Source: Hyphomicrobiales bacterium (GTDB lineage: Bacteria > Pseudomonadota > Alphaproteobacteria > Rhizobiales > Rhizobiaceae). From it: DNA of 64,000 nucleotides. Numbering within the stretch: the stretch's first letter is position 1; every line of letters begins with the position of its first letter. Below are positions 33,954 through 42,666 of this stretch, one piece after another. The position numbers and the translations under genes were made by a program. The stretch is from contig UCEY01000011.1 of the NCBI GenBank assembly GCA_900471605.1, forward strand, positions 1-64,000, given 5' to 3'. The notes beneath the pieces are model-generated. The model saw nothing but the letters and a program-made list of their open reading frames with translations, did not search any database and was not told where the DNA came from.

Positions 33954-34880
33954 TCAATGCGCCGCGTTGGAGCGAAGGCGGGGATCGAGCCAGCCGTAAA
34001 GCAGGTCGACGACGAGGTTCGAAACCACCATCGCGGCGGCGATGATCAGCAGGATGCACTGGACGACGGCAAGGTCGCGATTGCTGACCGAAACGATCAG
34101 CAGCCGGCCGATGCCCGGCCACGAGAAGATCGATTCGACCACCACGGCGCCGGCAATCAGCGAGCCGACCATGAAACCGACGATCGTCACGATCGGCACG
34201 GCGGCGTTCGGCAGCGCATGGTTCCAGACGACGTCACGCCATTTCAGGCCCTTGGCGGAGGCGGTGCGGATATAGGGCTGGCCCATCACCTCGATCATGG
34301 CACTGCGCGAGAAGCGGGCGAGGATGCCGATGCCGCCGATGCTCATGGTGATCGTCGGCAGGATACCATGCACCCAGGTATCCTGGCCGCCGGACGGCAG
34401 CACGCCGAGGATTACCGCGAAGATCAGCACCAGCACCAGGCCCATGACGAAGGATGGGATCGTAAAGCCGAGGACAGCAAGCAGGATCACACCGCGATCG
34501 GCAAAACTCTGGCGATGCAGCGCCGCATAAACGCCGGCCGGAATGCCGAAGGCCAGCTTCAGGAGCAAGGCCGGCAGGGTGAGCTGCAGTGTCGCGGGCA
34601 CGCGCTGCAGGACCAGATCCAGCGCCGACGCCTTGTCGCGCATCGAGACCCCGAAATCGCCGGTGAAGATCGATCTGATATAGGCGAGATACTGAACCCA
34701 CAGCGGCTGGTCGAGGCCCCAGGAACGGCGGAACGCATCGACGGCCTCCTGCGGCACGTCCGGGCCTAGCATGACCTGCGCCGGGTCGCCCGACATGCGC
34801 AGCACGACGAAGGCGAAGGTGACGACGGCAAAGATGGTAGTCAAAGCCCGGAGAAGTCGAACGGCTATGAAGCGGATCAT
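33954..34880 (-). CDS. ABC transporter permease (DppB/OppB type)
   Basis: This partner permease has 308 aa and about six helices. The N-terminus FIAVRLLRALTTIFAVVTFAFVVLRMSGDPA is typical of DppB, followed by RSWGLDQPLWVQYLAYIRSIFTGDFGVSM. The EAA loop is IRTASAKGLKWRDVVWNHALPNA and the end has FSWPGIGRLLIVSVSNRDL. It forms the membrane channel with the downstream DppC-like permease. The substrate may be a peptide, opine or aromatic conjugate; the fold alone does not tell. Confidence 0.9.
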   Translation of the reverse strand: MIRFIAVRLLRALTTIFAVVTFAFVVLRMSGDPAQVMLGPDVPQEAVDAFRRSWGLDQPLWVQYLAYIRSIFTGDFGVSMRDKASALDLVLQRVPATLQLTLPALLLKLAFGIPAGVYAALHRQSFADRGVILLAVLGFTIPSFVMGLVLVLIFAVILGVLPSGGQDTWVHGILPTITMSIGGIGILARFSRSAMIEVMGQPYIRTASAKGLKWRDVVWNHALPNAAVPIVTIVGFMVGSLIAGAVVVESIFSWPGIGRLLIVSVSNRDLAVVQCILLIIAAAMVVSNLVVDLLYGWLDPRLRSNAAH

Positions 34881-34892
34881 CGAAAACTCCTC

Positions 34893-35876
34893 TCAGGCCG
34901 CGATCGGGGCGGCTTCGCCGGCCACGACATGGCAGGCCGCCGTACGGCCGTTGCCGATCGGACGAAGCTGCGGCACGACGGAACGGCAGACGTCCTGCGC
35001 CAGCGCGCAACGGGGATGGAAGGCGCAGCCGAGCGGACGATTGGCCGGGTTCGGCGGTTCGCCCTGAAGAATGACACGTCCTTCGAGGATCTTGCCCGGC
35101 ACCGGCACGCTCGAAACCAGCGCCCTGGTGTAGGGATGCTGCGGCGAGTGAAAAATCACGTCGGAAGAGGCCTCCTCGACGATCCGGCCGAGATACATGA
35201 CCGCCACCCGGTCGGCGATATTGCGCACCACCTTCAGGTCATGGCTGATGAACACCATGGCGATGCCGTTCTTTTCCTGCAGATCGCGCAGCATGTTGAC
35301 GACCTGCGCCTGGATGGAGACGTCGAGCGCCGAAACCGGCTCGTCGCAGACGAGAAGTTTGGGACGGGCGGCAAGTGCACGGGCGATCACGGCGCGCTGC
35401 CGCTGGCCACCCGACAGTTCGTGAGGATAACGGCCGGCCTGATCCGGACGCAGGCCGACGGCCGCCATCAGCTCGGCGACACGGGCGTGCTGATGCTGCT
35501 TCGGGATGAGCTTGTGGATGTCCAGCGGCTCGCCGATCTGCCTTGCGATCGTCACGCGCCGGTCGAGCGCCGCCAGCGGATCCTGGTAGACGAACTGCAT
35601 CTTCGCCCGCAGCGCACGCCATTCCGGCGTCTTCAGCGGCGGCATCGGCTTGCCTTCGAACCGGACTTCGCCGCCCTGCGCGGCATCGATGCCGAGCAGC
35701 ATGCGGCCGAGGGTGGATTTGCCCGAGCCGGACTCGCCGACGACGCCCAGCGTTTCGCCGGGTTTCAGCGAAAGCGAGATGCCGTCCACGGCGCGCACCG
35801 GATGCGGCTGCGCAAACAGCCCGCGGCGGATCTTGTAGATACGAACGAGATTGTCCGCTTCGATGAGGGCGGTCAT
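34893..35876 (-). CDS. ABC transporter ATP-binding protein (DppF/OppF type)
   Basis: This ATPase of 327 aa has Walker A GESGSGKST, the signature LSGGQRQRAVIARALA, Walker B LLVCDEPVSALD and the switch His in FISHDLKVV. The C-terminal oligopeptide-transporter extension GCAFHPRCALAQDVC carries the Cys cluster common to these proteins. Its start overlaps the stop of the DppD-like ATPase by four bases, so the two subunits are made together. Confidence 0.92.
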   Translation of the reverse strand: MTALIEADNLVRIYKIRRGLFAQPHPVRAVDGISLSLKPGETLGVVGESGSGKSTLGRMLLGIDAAQGGEVRFEGKPMPPLKTPEWRALRAKMQFVYQDPLAALDRRVTIARQIGEPLDIHKLIPKQHQHARVAELMAAVGLRPDQAGRYPHELSGGQRQRAVIARALAARPKLLVCDEPVSALDVSIQAQVVNMLRDLQEKNGIAMVFISHDLKVVRNIADRVAVMYLGRIVEEASSDVIFHSPQHPYTRALVSSVPVPGKILEGRVILQGEPPNPANRPLGCAFHPRCALAQDVCRSVVPQLRPIGNGRTAACHVVAGEAAPIAA

Positions 35877-36886
35877 TGCAGCATGTCCTCGGTCATTCTG
35901 GAGCGCGCTTCGACAGGCTCATTGACTTGGACCGGCCGGAAGCAGGCCAGCTGCCGGCCGTCCGCCGAGGTCGCGAGCTGAGGGCGCTCGCCGCGGCAGG
36001 CCTCCACCGCGCGAAAACAGCGCGGCTGGAAGGAACAGCCTTCGGGAAGATGTTTCGGGTTCGGGACCGTGCCGGGGATCGGGATCAACCGCTGGCGGGG
36101 ACCGTCGATCCGAGGGATCGCGTCGAAGAGGCCGCGCGTATAGGGATGGCGCGGTTCGGAAAACAGCTGGGCGACGGTGCCCTCCTCGACGATCCGGCCC
36201 GCATACATGACGCAGATCCGCTCGCAGACCTGGGAAACCGCGCCGAGATCGTGGCTGATGAACACCGTCGCCATGCCGGTCTCGGCCCGAAGCTGGATCA
36301 TGAGGTCGAGGATCTGTGCCTGGATCGTCGCGTCGAGGGCCGTGGTCGGCTCGTCGGCAATCAAGAGGTCCGGTTCGCCGGCAAGCGCCATTGCGATCAT
36401 CAGGCGCTGACACTGGCCGCCCGAGAATTCGTGCGGATAAAGATCGAAACGGCGGCGGGCATCCGGAATGCCCACCATGTCCAGCAGCCGTAGCGCCTCT
36501 CTCCTTGCCGGGTCGCCCCTCAGACCTCGATGCAGCGACAGCGCCTCGACGATCTGCCGGCCGATCCTGAGCACCGGATTAAGCGAGCTCGACGGGTCCT
36601 GGAAGATCATCGCGATCCGGCCACCGCGCACCTGCTCGAACGCCTCACGGGGACCGCCGGCGAGCTCCTGCCCGTCAAGCCGCACGGAACCGCTGACGCT
36701 TGCCTTGCCGGGAAGCAGTCCTAGAGCCGCAAGCCAGGTCACCGACTTGCCGCATCCGGATTCTCCGACGAGACCGAGCGCTTCGCCCCGGCCCACATTG
36801 AGATCGATGCCGTGCAGAACCTGGACGCCGTCGAAGGCGACCTTCAGGTCGCGCAGCTCCACCAGATTGGACGATGCCCTATCCAT
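35873..36886 (-). CDS. ABC transporter ATP-binding protein (DppD/OppD type)
   Basis: This ATPase of 337 aa starts at MDRASSNLVELRDLKVAF; the frame stays open upstream through the terminator and the binding-protein gene but is not coding there. Walker A is GESGCGKSV (Val replaces the more usual Ser/Thr after Lys-Ser), the signature is FSGGQCQRLMIAMALA, Walker B is LLIADEPTTALD, and the C-terminal CSFQPRCFRAVEAC block is present. It pairs with the DppF-like ATPase to power the importer. Confidence 0.9.
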   Translation of the reverse strand: MDRASSNLVELRDLKVAFDGVQVLHGIDLNVGRGEALGLVGESGCGKSVTWLAALGLLPGKASVSGSVRLDGQELAGGPREAFEQVRGGRIAMIFQDPSSSLNPVLRIGRQIVEALSLHRGLRGDPARREALRLLDMVGIPDARRRFDLYPHEFSGGQCQRLMIAMALAGEPDLLIADEPTTALDATIQAQILDLMIQLRAETGMATVFISHDLGAVSQVCERICVMYAGRIVEEGTVAQLFSEPRHPYTRGLFDAIPRIDGPRQRLIPIPGTVPNPKHLPEGCSFQPRCFRAVEACRGERPQLATSADGRQLACFRPVQVNEPVEARSRMTEDMLQ

Positions 36887-36950
36887 ATCCCGCCATACTC
36901 CTGCCTTCCGCCTTTTCCGGGCGAAGACATTGCCGTTCTTGAAAAACAAA

Positions 36951-36980
36951 TGCTCCGGCGACAACCTGGTCGCCGGAGCA
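36951..36980 (-). terminator. Hairpin between binding-protein and ATPase genes
   Basis: A perfect 12-bp stem (TGCTCCGGCGAC / GTCGCCGGAGCA) with a 6-nt loop is followed on the minus strand by TTTGTTTTTC. It is a strong attenuator that would make the binding protein more abundant than the rest of the transporter. Confidence 0.75.
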
Positions 36981-36996
36981 GAGGAGGCCGATCGGA

Positions 36997-38634
36997 TCAG
37001 CTCGCCCAGTTGGAGGAGCGGAAGTCCATCGCAAAGGCCGGAGCGGCCTTCCACTTCAGTGAAGACTTCATACCGGTGAACACGGCGTTCTGGTGCAGGA
37101 CCTGGTAGACGGGGTCTTCGCGCTCGGCGATTTCCAGCATGCGGGCGATCGCCTTCTTGCGCAGCGCGCGGTCGGTGGAGGTTTCCATGACCTGTGCGAG
37201 CTTGTTCATCTCTGCGTTCGACCAGTCCTTCTTCTGCTGGACTTCCCCGTTCGGACCGAACTGAACGACCAGCGGGGTGATCGGGTCGTTGATCGTGTTG
37301 GAAGCCGACCAGTCGCGGACCCCCTTGACGCCCGCCGGATCGTGGATCTGGCCCCAGTTTTCCTTCATTTCGATCTGCACGTTGATGCCGACCTGCTTCC
37401 ACATCTCGACCATGATCTGGCCGTTGGCCGTCTGGTTCGTGTAGTAGTTGTTGAGCAGGCGATACGGGATCGGGTCGCCCTTGTAGCCGGCCTGCTTGAT
37501 GAGGTCCTTGGCGAGCTGCGGATTGAATTCCGGAGCGGCCCAGCCCTCGATGAACATGTCCGAAGTCCGGAAGGATTCGAACTGCAGACCGGCCGGGATG
37601 ACCGTCTGGCCGGCCCAGAGCGCTTCGACGATCGCCTTGCGGTCGATCGAGTGCGTCATCGCGCGGCGCATCAGCGGGTTGGCAAGGATCTGGTTCTGAG
37701 TGTTGAACACCGAAACGCGGTGGTTCCAGATGGTCGAGCTCTGGACTTCAAAGCCCTTGGCGGCCTTGACCGTGGCGATCTGGTCCGGCGGCAGGTCGCA
37801 GGCGAAGTCGTATTCGCCGGAAAGCAGGCCGTTGACGCGCGAGGCGACTTCCGGAACTTCGACGAAACGGATCTGGGCGAGCGGCGGACGACCGCCCCAG
37901 TACTGATCGAAGGCGACGAGCGTCAGCGAGACGTCCGGCTTGTATTCAGCCACCATGTAGGGGCCGGTGGTGACCGGCTTGCGCGACCACTCGGTAAAGG
38001 ACTTGGCTTCGTCCCAGGCGCGGCGGTTGGTGATCTGGCTGCCGCCGGAATAGAGGCGGCCTTCCATCGTGACGTCGGGCGTCGCGTTATGGAAACGGAC
38101 GGTGTACTTGTCGACGGCCTCGACGCCGGCAAGGGCCGGCCACAGGCGACGGCCGACGCCGGGAACGGAAGCCGGTAATTCCTTGACGGTGGTCGGCTTG
38201 TGCTCGGATTCGAAGATCGTCTTGCCGCCGGCCGGCTCCGTATTGCCGAACACGCGCTCCCTGGAGAACGAGAACACGACGTCGTCGGCCGTCAGCTCGT
38301 CGCCGTTGTGGAACTTGACGCCCTGGCGCAGCTTCAGCTCCAGCGTCTTGTCGTCGATGCGCTTCCACTCGGTCGCGAGGCCCGGAAGCGGCCCCTGGTT
38401 GCCCATCCAGTTGCGCAGGATGAGGCCTTCCCAGAGGTTAGGGAAGAAAACGCGCTCGCCGACATTCGACTGTTCGTGCCAGACGTCGAGCGAGTTGTTG
38501 TTGGTGATCTTCTGGACGGCGATGGTGATCGACGGGCGCTTGTCGCTCTGGGCGATCGAGAAGCGCGGCAGGATCAGCGAACCGGCAGCGGCGCCGGCAA
38601 GGCCGAGTGTGCTGCGGCGGGTGAAGTTGACCAT
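36997..38634 (-). CDS. ABC transporter substrate-binding protein (SBP family 5)
   Basis: This periplasmic receptor of 545 aa starts at MVNFTRRSTLG with AAAGGA nine bases upstream. The TRRSTLGLAGAAAGSLILP segment is a Tat-like signal. The family 5 blocks include LATEWKRIDDKTLELKLRQGVKFHNGDELTADDVVFSFSRE, VTTGPYMVAEYKPDVSLTLV and NPLMRRAMTHSIDRKAIVEALW. It captures a peptide, opine, sugar or aromatic glycoside for the DppBCDF-like machinery downstream. It is divergent from the TIM-barrel isomerase gene at 39038. Confidence 0.9.
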   Translation of the reverse strand: MVNFTRRSTLGLAGAAAGSLILPRFSIAQSDKRPSITIAVQKITNNNSLDVWHEQSNVGERVFFPNLWEGLILRNWMGNQGPLPGLATEWKRIDDKTLELKLRQGVKFHNGDELTADDVVFSFSRERVFGNTEPAGGKTIFESEHKPTTVKELPASVPGVGRRLWPALAGVEAVDKYTVRFHNATPDVTMEGRLYSGGSQITNRRAWDEAKSFTEWSRKPVTTGPYMVAEYKPDVSLTLVAFDQYWGGRPPLAQIRFVEVPEVASRVNGLLSGEYDFACDLPPDQIATVKAAKGFEVQSSTIWNHRVSVFNTQNQILANPLMRRAMTHSIDRKAIVEALWAGQTVIPAGLQFESFRTSDMFIEGWAAPEFNPQLAKDLIKQAGYKGDPIPYRLLNNYYTNQTANGQIMVEMWKQVGINVQIEMKENWGQIHDPAGVKGVRDWSASNTINDPITPLVVQFGPNGEVQQKKDWSNAEMNKLAQVMETSTDRALRKKAIARMLEIAEREDPVYQVLHQNAVFTGMKSSLKWKAAPAFAMDFRSSNWAS

Positions 38635-39037
38635 GGAGAACAATCCTTTGGCTTCGGGTTATGGAACGAGCTCGATCAGCCCCTGCGAGCTCGAGCGGTG
38701 ACGGCTGAGGGGTGCGCAGAGCCTGGCCCGCCAACGGCACGCCATCCGCCCGGGCTGCGGACATGAAAGCCGCTCACCCTGATTCATGGCGATAAGAAGC
38801 GTATTGTTGCCGCTCACGACGACCCCCTGATTTGCAGGGGTTATTTGGCCAGCCTGTGTATCAGTTCCGTGACGCCGGCTTGGCGATTCGATGAAATTGA
38901 ACACGGATGCAAATTTCATCATCCCGCGTTACAAATGTAATATTGCCGACACAAAATTCTGAGATGGAAACCTCCGCGCGGATTTTCTTCCGGCGCGTCC
39001 CCTCCCCAAATTTCCTTTTGTTTTAATGGAGTTTTCC
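38635..39037. other. Divergent promoter region between the ABC operon and the TIM-barrel gene
   Basis: About 400 bp without a gene, AT-richer than its surroundings. It holds an inverted repeat GATGAAATT (38890-38898) and AATTTCATC (38912-38920), a candidate operator midway between the two divergent starts. No other structure is clear. Confidence 0.45.
38890..38920. promoter_or_regulatory. Inverted repeat GATGAAATT-N13-AATTTCATC
   Basis: Perfect 9-bp arms are separated by 13 bp in the divergent gap, about 260 bp from the binding-protein start and 120 bp from the isomerase start. A dimeric regulator could bind here. The three GntR genes in this neighbourhood are candidates, but there is no direct link. 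Confidence 0.4.
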
Positions 39038-39856
39038 ATGTCCTCCCTCCCCGTGATCGGCGCTGCCATGACGCTTGGCGAGCTCGAAATTCACCGCAAC
39101 TGGCTTTTCGATAAGCAGCGCGATCTCGAACTCCAGGATTTCACCACCGGTGACGTTCTGAACGGCGACTGGACGCCGCTCGCCGAGCGCGCCCGAAAGC
39201 TGCTCGACGGTTTTGAAGGCCGCCTCGGCATCCACGGCCCGTTCTGGGGCTTCACCATCGCCTCCCAGGATCCGGACATCCGTGCCGTCGTCGCCAGGCG
39301 CCTGAAGCAGGGCCTCGACGTCTGCGCCGCGATCGGCGCAACGCAGATGGTCGCCCACAGCCCCTACACGACCTGGTCCTACAACAACCTCGACAACAAC
39401 AAGGGCGAGGGCGAGCGCGTCCTCGAATACGTGCACCTGACGATGCGCGATGCCGTCAAGCAGGCCGAGGATATCGGCGCCGTGATCGTTCTGGAAAACA
39501 TCGAGGATATCGACCAGCACATCCGCGTGGCGCTCGCCGACAGCTTCAACTCGCCGGCGGTCGCGGTCTCGATCGATACCGGCCACGCCCATTACGCGCA
39601 TGGCTCCACCGGCGCTCCGCCGGTCGATTATTATGTGAAAGCCGCCGGCAACCGCCTGCAGCATGTCCACCTGCAGGACGCCGATGGTTATGCGGACCGC
39701 CATTGGGCGCTCGGCGAAGGCAATATCCTGTGGCCTTCGGTTTTCCAGGCGCTTGCCGATCTCACCAGCAATCCGCGCCTGATCGTCGAGATCAAGGACA
39801 AGTCGAAGATCCCGGCTTCGGTCGACTATCTCGCTTCGCTCGGCCTCGGCCAGTAA
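39038..39856 (+). CDS. Sugar phosphate isomerase/epimerase-type TIM-barrel protein
   Basis: This protein of 272 aa is of the xylose-isomerase/AP-endonuclease-2 superfamily. The start is the ATG giving MSSLPVIGAAM, with GGAG eight bases upstream. Metal-binding residues typical of the family are seen: Glu in VIVLENIEDIDQHIR, Asp-x-Gly-His in SIDTGHAHYAHG, His in QHVHLQDADGYADRH and Glu near the end (RLIVEIKDKSKIP). It could isomerise a keto sugar, inosose or related polyol. It is divergent from the ABC binding protein and convergent with the GntR gene; with the aminotransferase beyond, it may form a small unit for an imported substrate. Confidence 0.8.
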   Translation: MSSLPVIGAAMTLGELEIHRNWLFDKQRDLELQDFTTGDVLNGDWTPLAERARKLLDGFEGRLGIHGPFWGFTIASQDPDIRAVVARRLKQGLDVCAAIGATQMVAHSPYTTWSYNNLDNNKGEGERVLEYVHLTMRDAVKQAEDIGAVIVLENIEDIDQHIRVALADSFNSPAVAVSIDTGHAHYAHGSTGAPPVDYYVKAAGNRLQHVHLQDADGYADRHWALGEGNILWPSVFQALADLTSNPRLIVEIKDKSKIPASVDYLASLGLGQ

Positions 39857-39894
39857 TCCTTAGCGGACGAAGGCCCCGGTACGCCGTGCCGGGG

Positions 39895-40587
39895 TCAGCG
39901 CAGTTCCGGGGACATGTCCCGCAGATGCGACTGGGTGGCGAGAATATCCCCCACCATCATGTCCCGCGCCAGCGCTCCGTTACGCTCGCGAAGCGCCGCG
40001 ACGATCCGGAAGTGATAGGACGAGAAAGGATGCGTGACGCCCTTGTCGAATTCCTTTTCCACATAGTTGGTCAACATCCGCATGTAGGGGCCGAACCGCA
40101 ACCAGAGCATCTCGATATGCTGCGGCAGCACCTCGGAGCGCGACGCCTCGTAGATGCCGAAATGGAACTCCTGGTTCTTGCGCAGCATCCCGTAGACGTC
40201 GCCGGCCTTGCCCGTTTCCTCGTGCTCGCGGGCAAGCGCCTCCGAACGGTCGATATCCTCGTCGCTCATATGCTTGGCCGCGAGTTCCGTCGCCAGGCCT
40301 TCGAGCGCGACACGCGCCTGGCAAAGATCGTCGAGCCGCTCGCGCGAAACCGCCGGTACCCGCGCCGACCCGTTATGGCCGATCTCCAGCCCGTTTTCCG
40401 CCGCGAGCCGTCTCAACGCCTCGCGCACCGGCATGTGGCTGGTGCCGAACTCGGTCGCCAGCGATGAAATGGTGATTGCCTGCGACGGAGCGAATGAGCC
40501 CCACATCAGCGCCCGGCGCAGCTGTTCGTAGACCGTATCCTGAACGGTCACGCGCGACGTGACCTTTAAAAGCCCGCTATCCGCCAT
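39895..40587 (-). CDS. GntR family transcriptional regulator (FCD domain)
   Basis: This FadR-type regulator has 230 aa from MADSGLLKVTSRVTVQD. The winged helix is SSLATEFGTSHMPVREALRRLAAENGLEIGHNGSARV. The FCD effector domain has ARVALEGLATELAAKHMSDED and the late His pattern of the metal site. It is divergent from the class V aminotransferase gene, and the gap carries two TTGATCAAAYGCT repeats that are good operator candidates. It likely represses the aminotransferase gene and itself. Confidence 0.85.
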   Translation of the reverse strand: MADSGLLKVTSRVTVQDTVYEQLRRALMWGSFAPSQAITISSLATEFGTSHMPVREALRRLAAENGLEIGHNGSARVPAVSRERLDDLCQARVALEGLATELAAKHMSDEDIDRSEALAREHEETGKAGDVYGMLRKNQEFHFGIYEASRSEVLPQHIEMLWLRFGPYMRMLTNYVEKEFDKGVTHPFSSYHFRIVAALRERNGALARDMMVGDILATQSHLRDMSPELR

Positions 40588-40695
40588 CTTTCGTCCCTTG
40601 ATCCCACTCAAATCACAACCAGGCCTCGCACAACAGGCCCCCTCTCTTCAAGTCTGCTTGCGTCCAGCCGTCTTCTGTTGCCGACGCGATTCCCC

Positions 40696-40747
40696 TTGAT
40701 CAAACGCTGGGGCCAGAATAGAACATCTGAAAGTTTGATCAAATGCT
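40696..40747. promoter_or_regulatory. Direct repeats TTGATCAAACGCT and TTGATCAAATGCT
   Basis: The copies at 40696-40708 and 40735-40747 are 39 bp apart centre to centre, close to four helical turns. Each contains the palindrome TTGATCAA. They lie between divergent GntR and aminotransferase genes. Confidence 0.55.
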
Positions 40748-40834
40748 CATTTGGCAACGGGCCCAACATAAACAGCGGGAGGCTCGTTGTCATCCGTATC
40801 CTCTTCATCGATCCACGGCACCTGGGAGAAATCC

Positions 40835-42112
40835 ATGAATACACACGTTACGGCAGGCGATAACCTCGCCAAGGCTTTTCCGGTCGATGAACTGAGACTG
40901 AAATTTCCCGCTCTCCAGAAATACAAGGATTTCATCTTCTTCGAAAATGCCGGCGGCGCACAGGTGCCCCAGGCCGTCGTCGATGCGGTCGCCGCCCATC
41001 TCGTCGATTGCAACGTGCAGCGCATGGCGCCCTACCTGCACAGCCAGGGCGTCGACCGCACGATCGCCGAGGCCCGCGTCTCGGTCGGCCTGCTGGTCAA
41101 TGCCTACCGTCCGGAGGAAATTTCCTTCGGCCTCAACGCCACATCCTTCATCCGCCTCGTCAGCCTCGGCATCGCCAAGATGCTGAAGGAGCGCAACGAG
41201 ATCATCGTCACCGACATGGACCATGACGCCGACATCGCCACCTGGACGGCGCTGGAAGCCGACGGCGCCAGGATCGTCTGGTGGAAGATGCGCGAAGACG
41301 GCATGCTGCATACCGACGACCTGAGGCCGCTCCTGAACGACAGGACCCGCCTGGTCGCCTGCACAGTGACCGCCCATTCGATCGGTACGATCGTCGATGT
41401 GGCAACCGTCGGCAAGCTGGCGCATGCGGCCGGCGCCGAGGTTTTCCTCGACTGCGTGCATTACGGCCCGCACGCGCTGATCGACGTCCAGGCCTGGGAT
41501 TGCGACTATCTCGTCTGCTCCGGCTACAAGAATTTCTCGCCGCATATGGGCTTTCTCTGGGGCCGTTATGATGCGCTGGTCAGGCTCCCCACCTTCAAGG
41601 AAGACTTCATTCCGGACGTGCCCCCCTACAAGATCGAGGTCGGCACTTTCACCTACGAGAACGTCGCCGGCATGAATGCCGCCGTGCTTTATCTCGAAGA
41701 TCTCGGCCGCAGGTTCCTTCCCGAAGGCGAACATTCCCGCCGCGATGCGCTTGCCGCCGCCATGGGCGCCATCCGCGCCTATGAGCAGACGCTGTCCAAG
41801 AAGATGCTGTCGGTGCTGAAGAAGCACGGTGCGACCATCTATGGGGTTTCCGATGAAGCCCAGGTGGAAAAGCGCGTTCCGACCATCTGCTTCAACATTC
41901 CGGGCCTTTCGCCGCAATATCTGTCCGTAGAGCTCGGCCGGAACAATATCGGCAGCCGCGACGGACACATGTTCGCACCCCGCCTGATGAAGCGCCTCGG
42001 GCTTGCCATGGACACCGGCTGCATGCGGGTTTCCATGGTCCACTACAACAAGGTGGAAGAGATCGACCGTTTCGACACCGTGCTCGGCGAGATCATCGCC
42101 AAGTCGAAATAA
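40835..42112 (+). CDS. Class V aminotransferase (cysteine desulfurase-like, VC1184 type)
   Basis: This PLP enzyme of 425 aa starts at [13 protein letters not shown], with GGGAG upstream. PLP-site features are [11 protein letters not shown] near the N-terminus, the [11 protein letters not shown] and [13 protein letters not shown] strands, and the Schiff-base Lys in [13 protein letters not shown]. The branch is named cysteine desulfurase-like, but members lack an ISC/SUF setting and act on unknown amino donors. Here it is next to a GntR gene, with no Fe-S genes, so a catabolic C-S or C-N lyase/transaminase role is more likely than cofactor assembly. A hairpin with TTTT follows the stop. Confidence 0.82.
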   Translation: MNTHVTAGDNLAKAFPVDELRLKFPALQKYKDFIFFENAGGAQVPQAVVDAVAAHLVDCNVQRMAPYLHSQGVDRTIAEARVSVGLLVNAYRPEEISFGLNATSFIRLVSLGIAKMLKERNEIIVTDMDHDADIATWTALEADGARIVWWKMREDGMLHTDDLRPLLNDRTRLVACTVTAHSIGTIVDVATVGKLAHAAGAEVFLDCVHYGPHALIDVQAWDCDYLVCSGYKNFSPHMGFLWGRYDALVRLPTFKEDFIPDVPPYKIEVGTFTYENVAGMNAAVLYLEDLGRRFLPEGEHSRRDALAAAMGAIRAYEQTLSKKMLSVLKKHGATIYGVSDEAQVEKRVPTICFNIPGLSPQYLSVELGRNNIGSRDGHMFAPRLMKRLGLAMDTGCMRVSMVHYNKVEEIDRFDTVLGEIIAKSK

Positions 42113-42120
42113 ACAGGAAG

Positions 42121-42154
42121 ACCTCCACGGAGCCCGATCCGGCGGAGGTTTTCA
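42121..42154 (+). terminator. Hairpin after the aminotransferase gene
   Basis: ACCTCC pairs with GGAGGT, extended by CGG/CCG with small internal mismatches, and TTTTC follows on the plus strand. It lies between convergent genes. Confidence 0.6.
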
Positions 42155-42156
42155 TC

Positions 42157-42666
42157 TCACTTGAGATGGTGATAGCGGCGCCGGAAATAGACGAGCGCCT
42201 CTTCATCCGCCGGGCCATGGGCAATGCCGATGACCCGGCAGAACAGCACGTGATGCGTGCCGCTCGCAACCGCGTTTTCCACTTCGCAATCGAACGAGAC
42301 GATCGCATCGGTCAGCCGCGGCGATCCGGTCGCGCCGAGCACCCAGTCGCCCACTGCGAACCGTTCGTCCTGAGGCGTAGAGCCGCCGAACAGTTTCGAC
42401 ATCGGCTCATGGCCTGCGGCCAGCGTATTGACGCAGAGTACCCGGTTTCTCTCGAACATCCCGGCGACCGAACTTGACCGGTTGAGGCAGACGAGAAGCG
42501 TCGGCGGCCGGTCGGTGACGCTGCAGACGGCCGACGCCGTGAAACCCGCGAGCCCGCCCGGCCCGTCCGTGGTGACGATATTCACCGCCGCCGCCAGCCG
42601 GGCCATGCCTTCCCGGAAGGCCAGCCGCGTTGCTTCCGTTTCGTCGCTCAGGATATCCATCGTCAT
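42157..42666 (-). CDS. Flavin reductase (RutF-like)
   Basis: This flavin reductase domain protein of 169 aa has FREGMARLAAAVNIVTTDGPGGLAGFTASAVCSVTDRPP, typical of NAD(P)H:FMN reductases, and VNTLAAGHEPMSKLF. A His-rich pattern near the end (TGTHHVLFCRVIGIAHG) is usual for the family. It supplies reduced flavin to the LLM monooxygenase encoded just before it; the two overlap by four bases (ATGA), so they are translationally coupled. Confidence 0.88.
   Translation of the reverse strand: MTMDILSDETEATRLAFREGMARLAAAVNIVTTDGPGGLAGFTASAVCSVTDRPPTLLVCLNRSSSVAGMFERNRVLCVNTLAAGHEPMSKLFGGSTPQDERFAVGDWVLGATGSPRLTDAIVSFDCEVENAVASGTHHVLFCRVIGIAHGPADEEALVYFRRRYHHLK

Noticed and set aside
32901..34769. 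A 622-codon plus-strand frame opposite the ABC permeases
   Set aside because: Low-complexity charged composition, antisense to permeases with clear EAA loops.
35873..37402. Longer version of the DppD-like ATPase (509 aa)
   Set aside because: The extension runs through a terminator hairpin and into the binding-protein gene; the ATG at 36886 gives the family length.
40835..42112. SufS/IscS cysteine desulfurase
   Set aside because: No Fe-S assembly genes nearby and the sequence fits the VC1184-like branch of unknown substrate.
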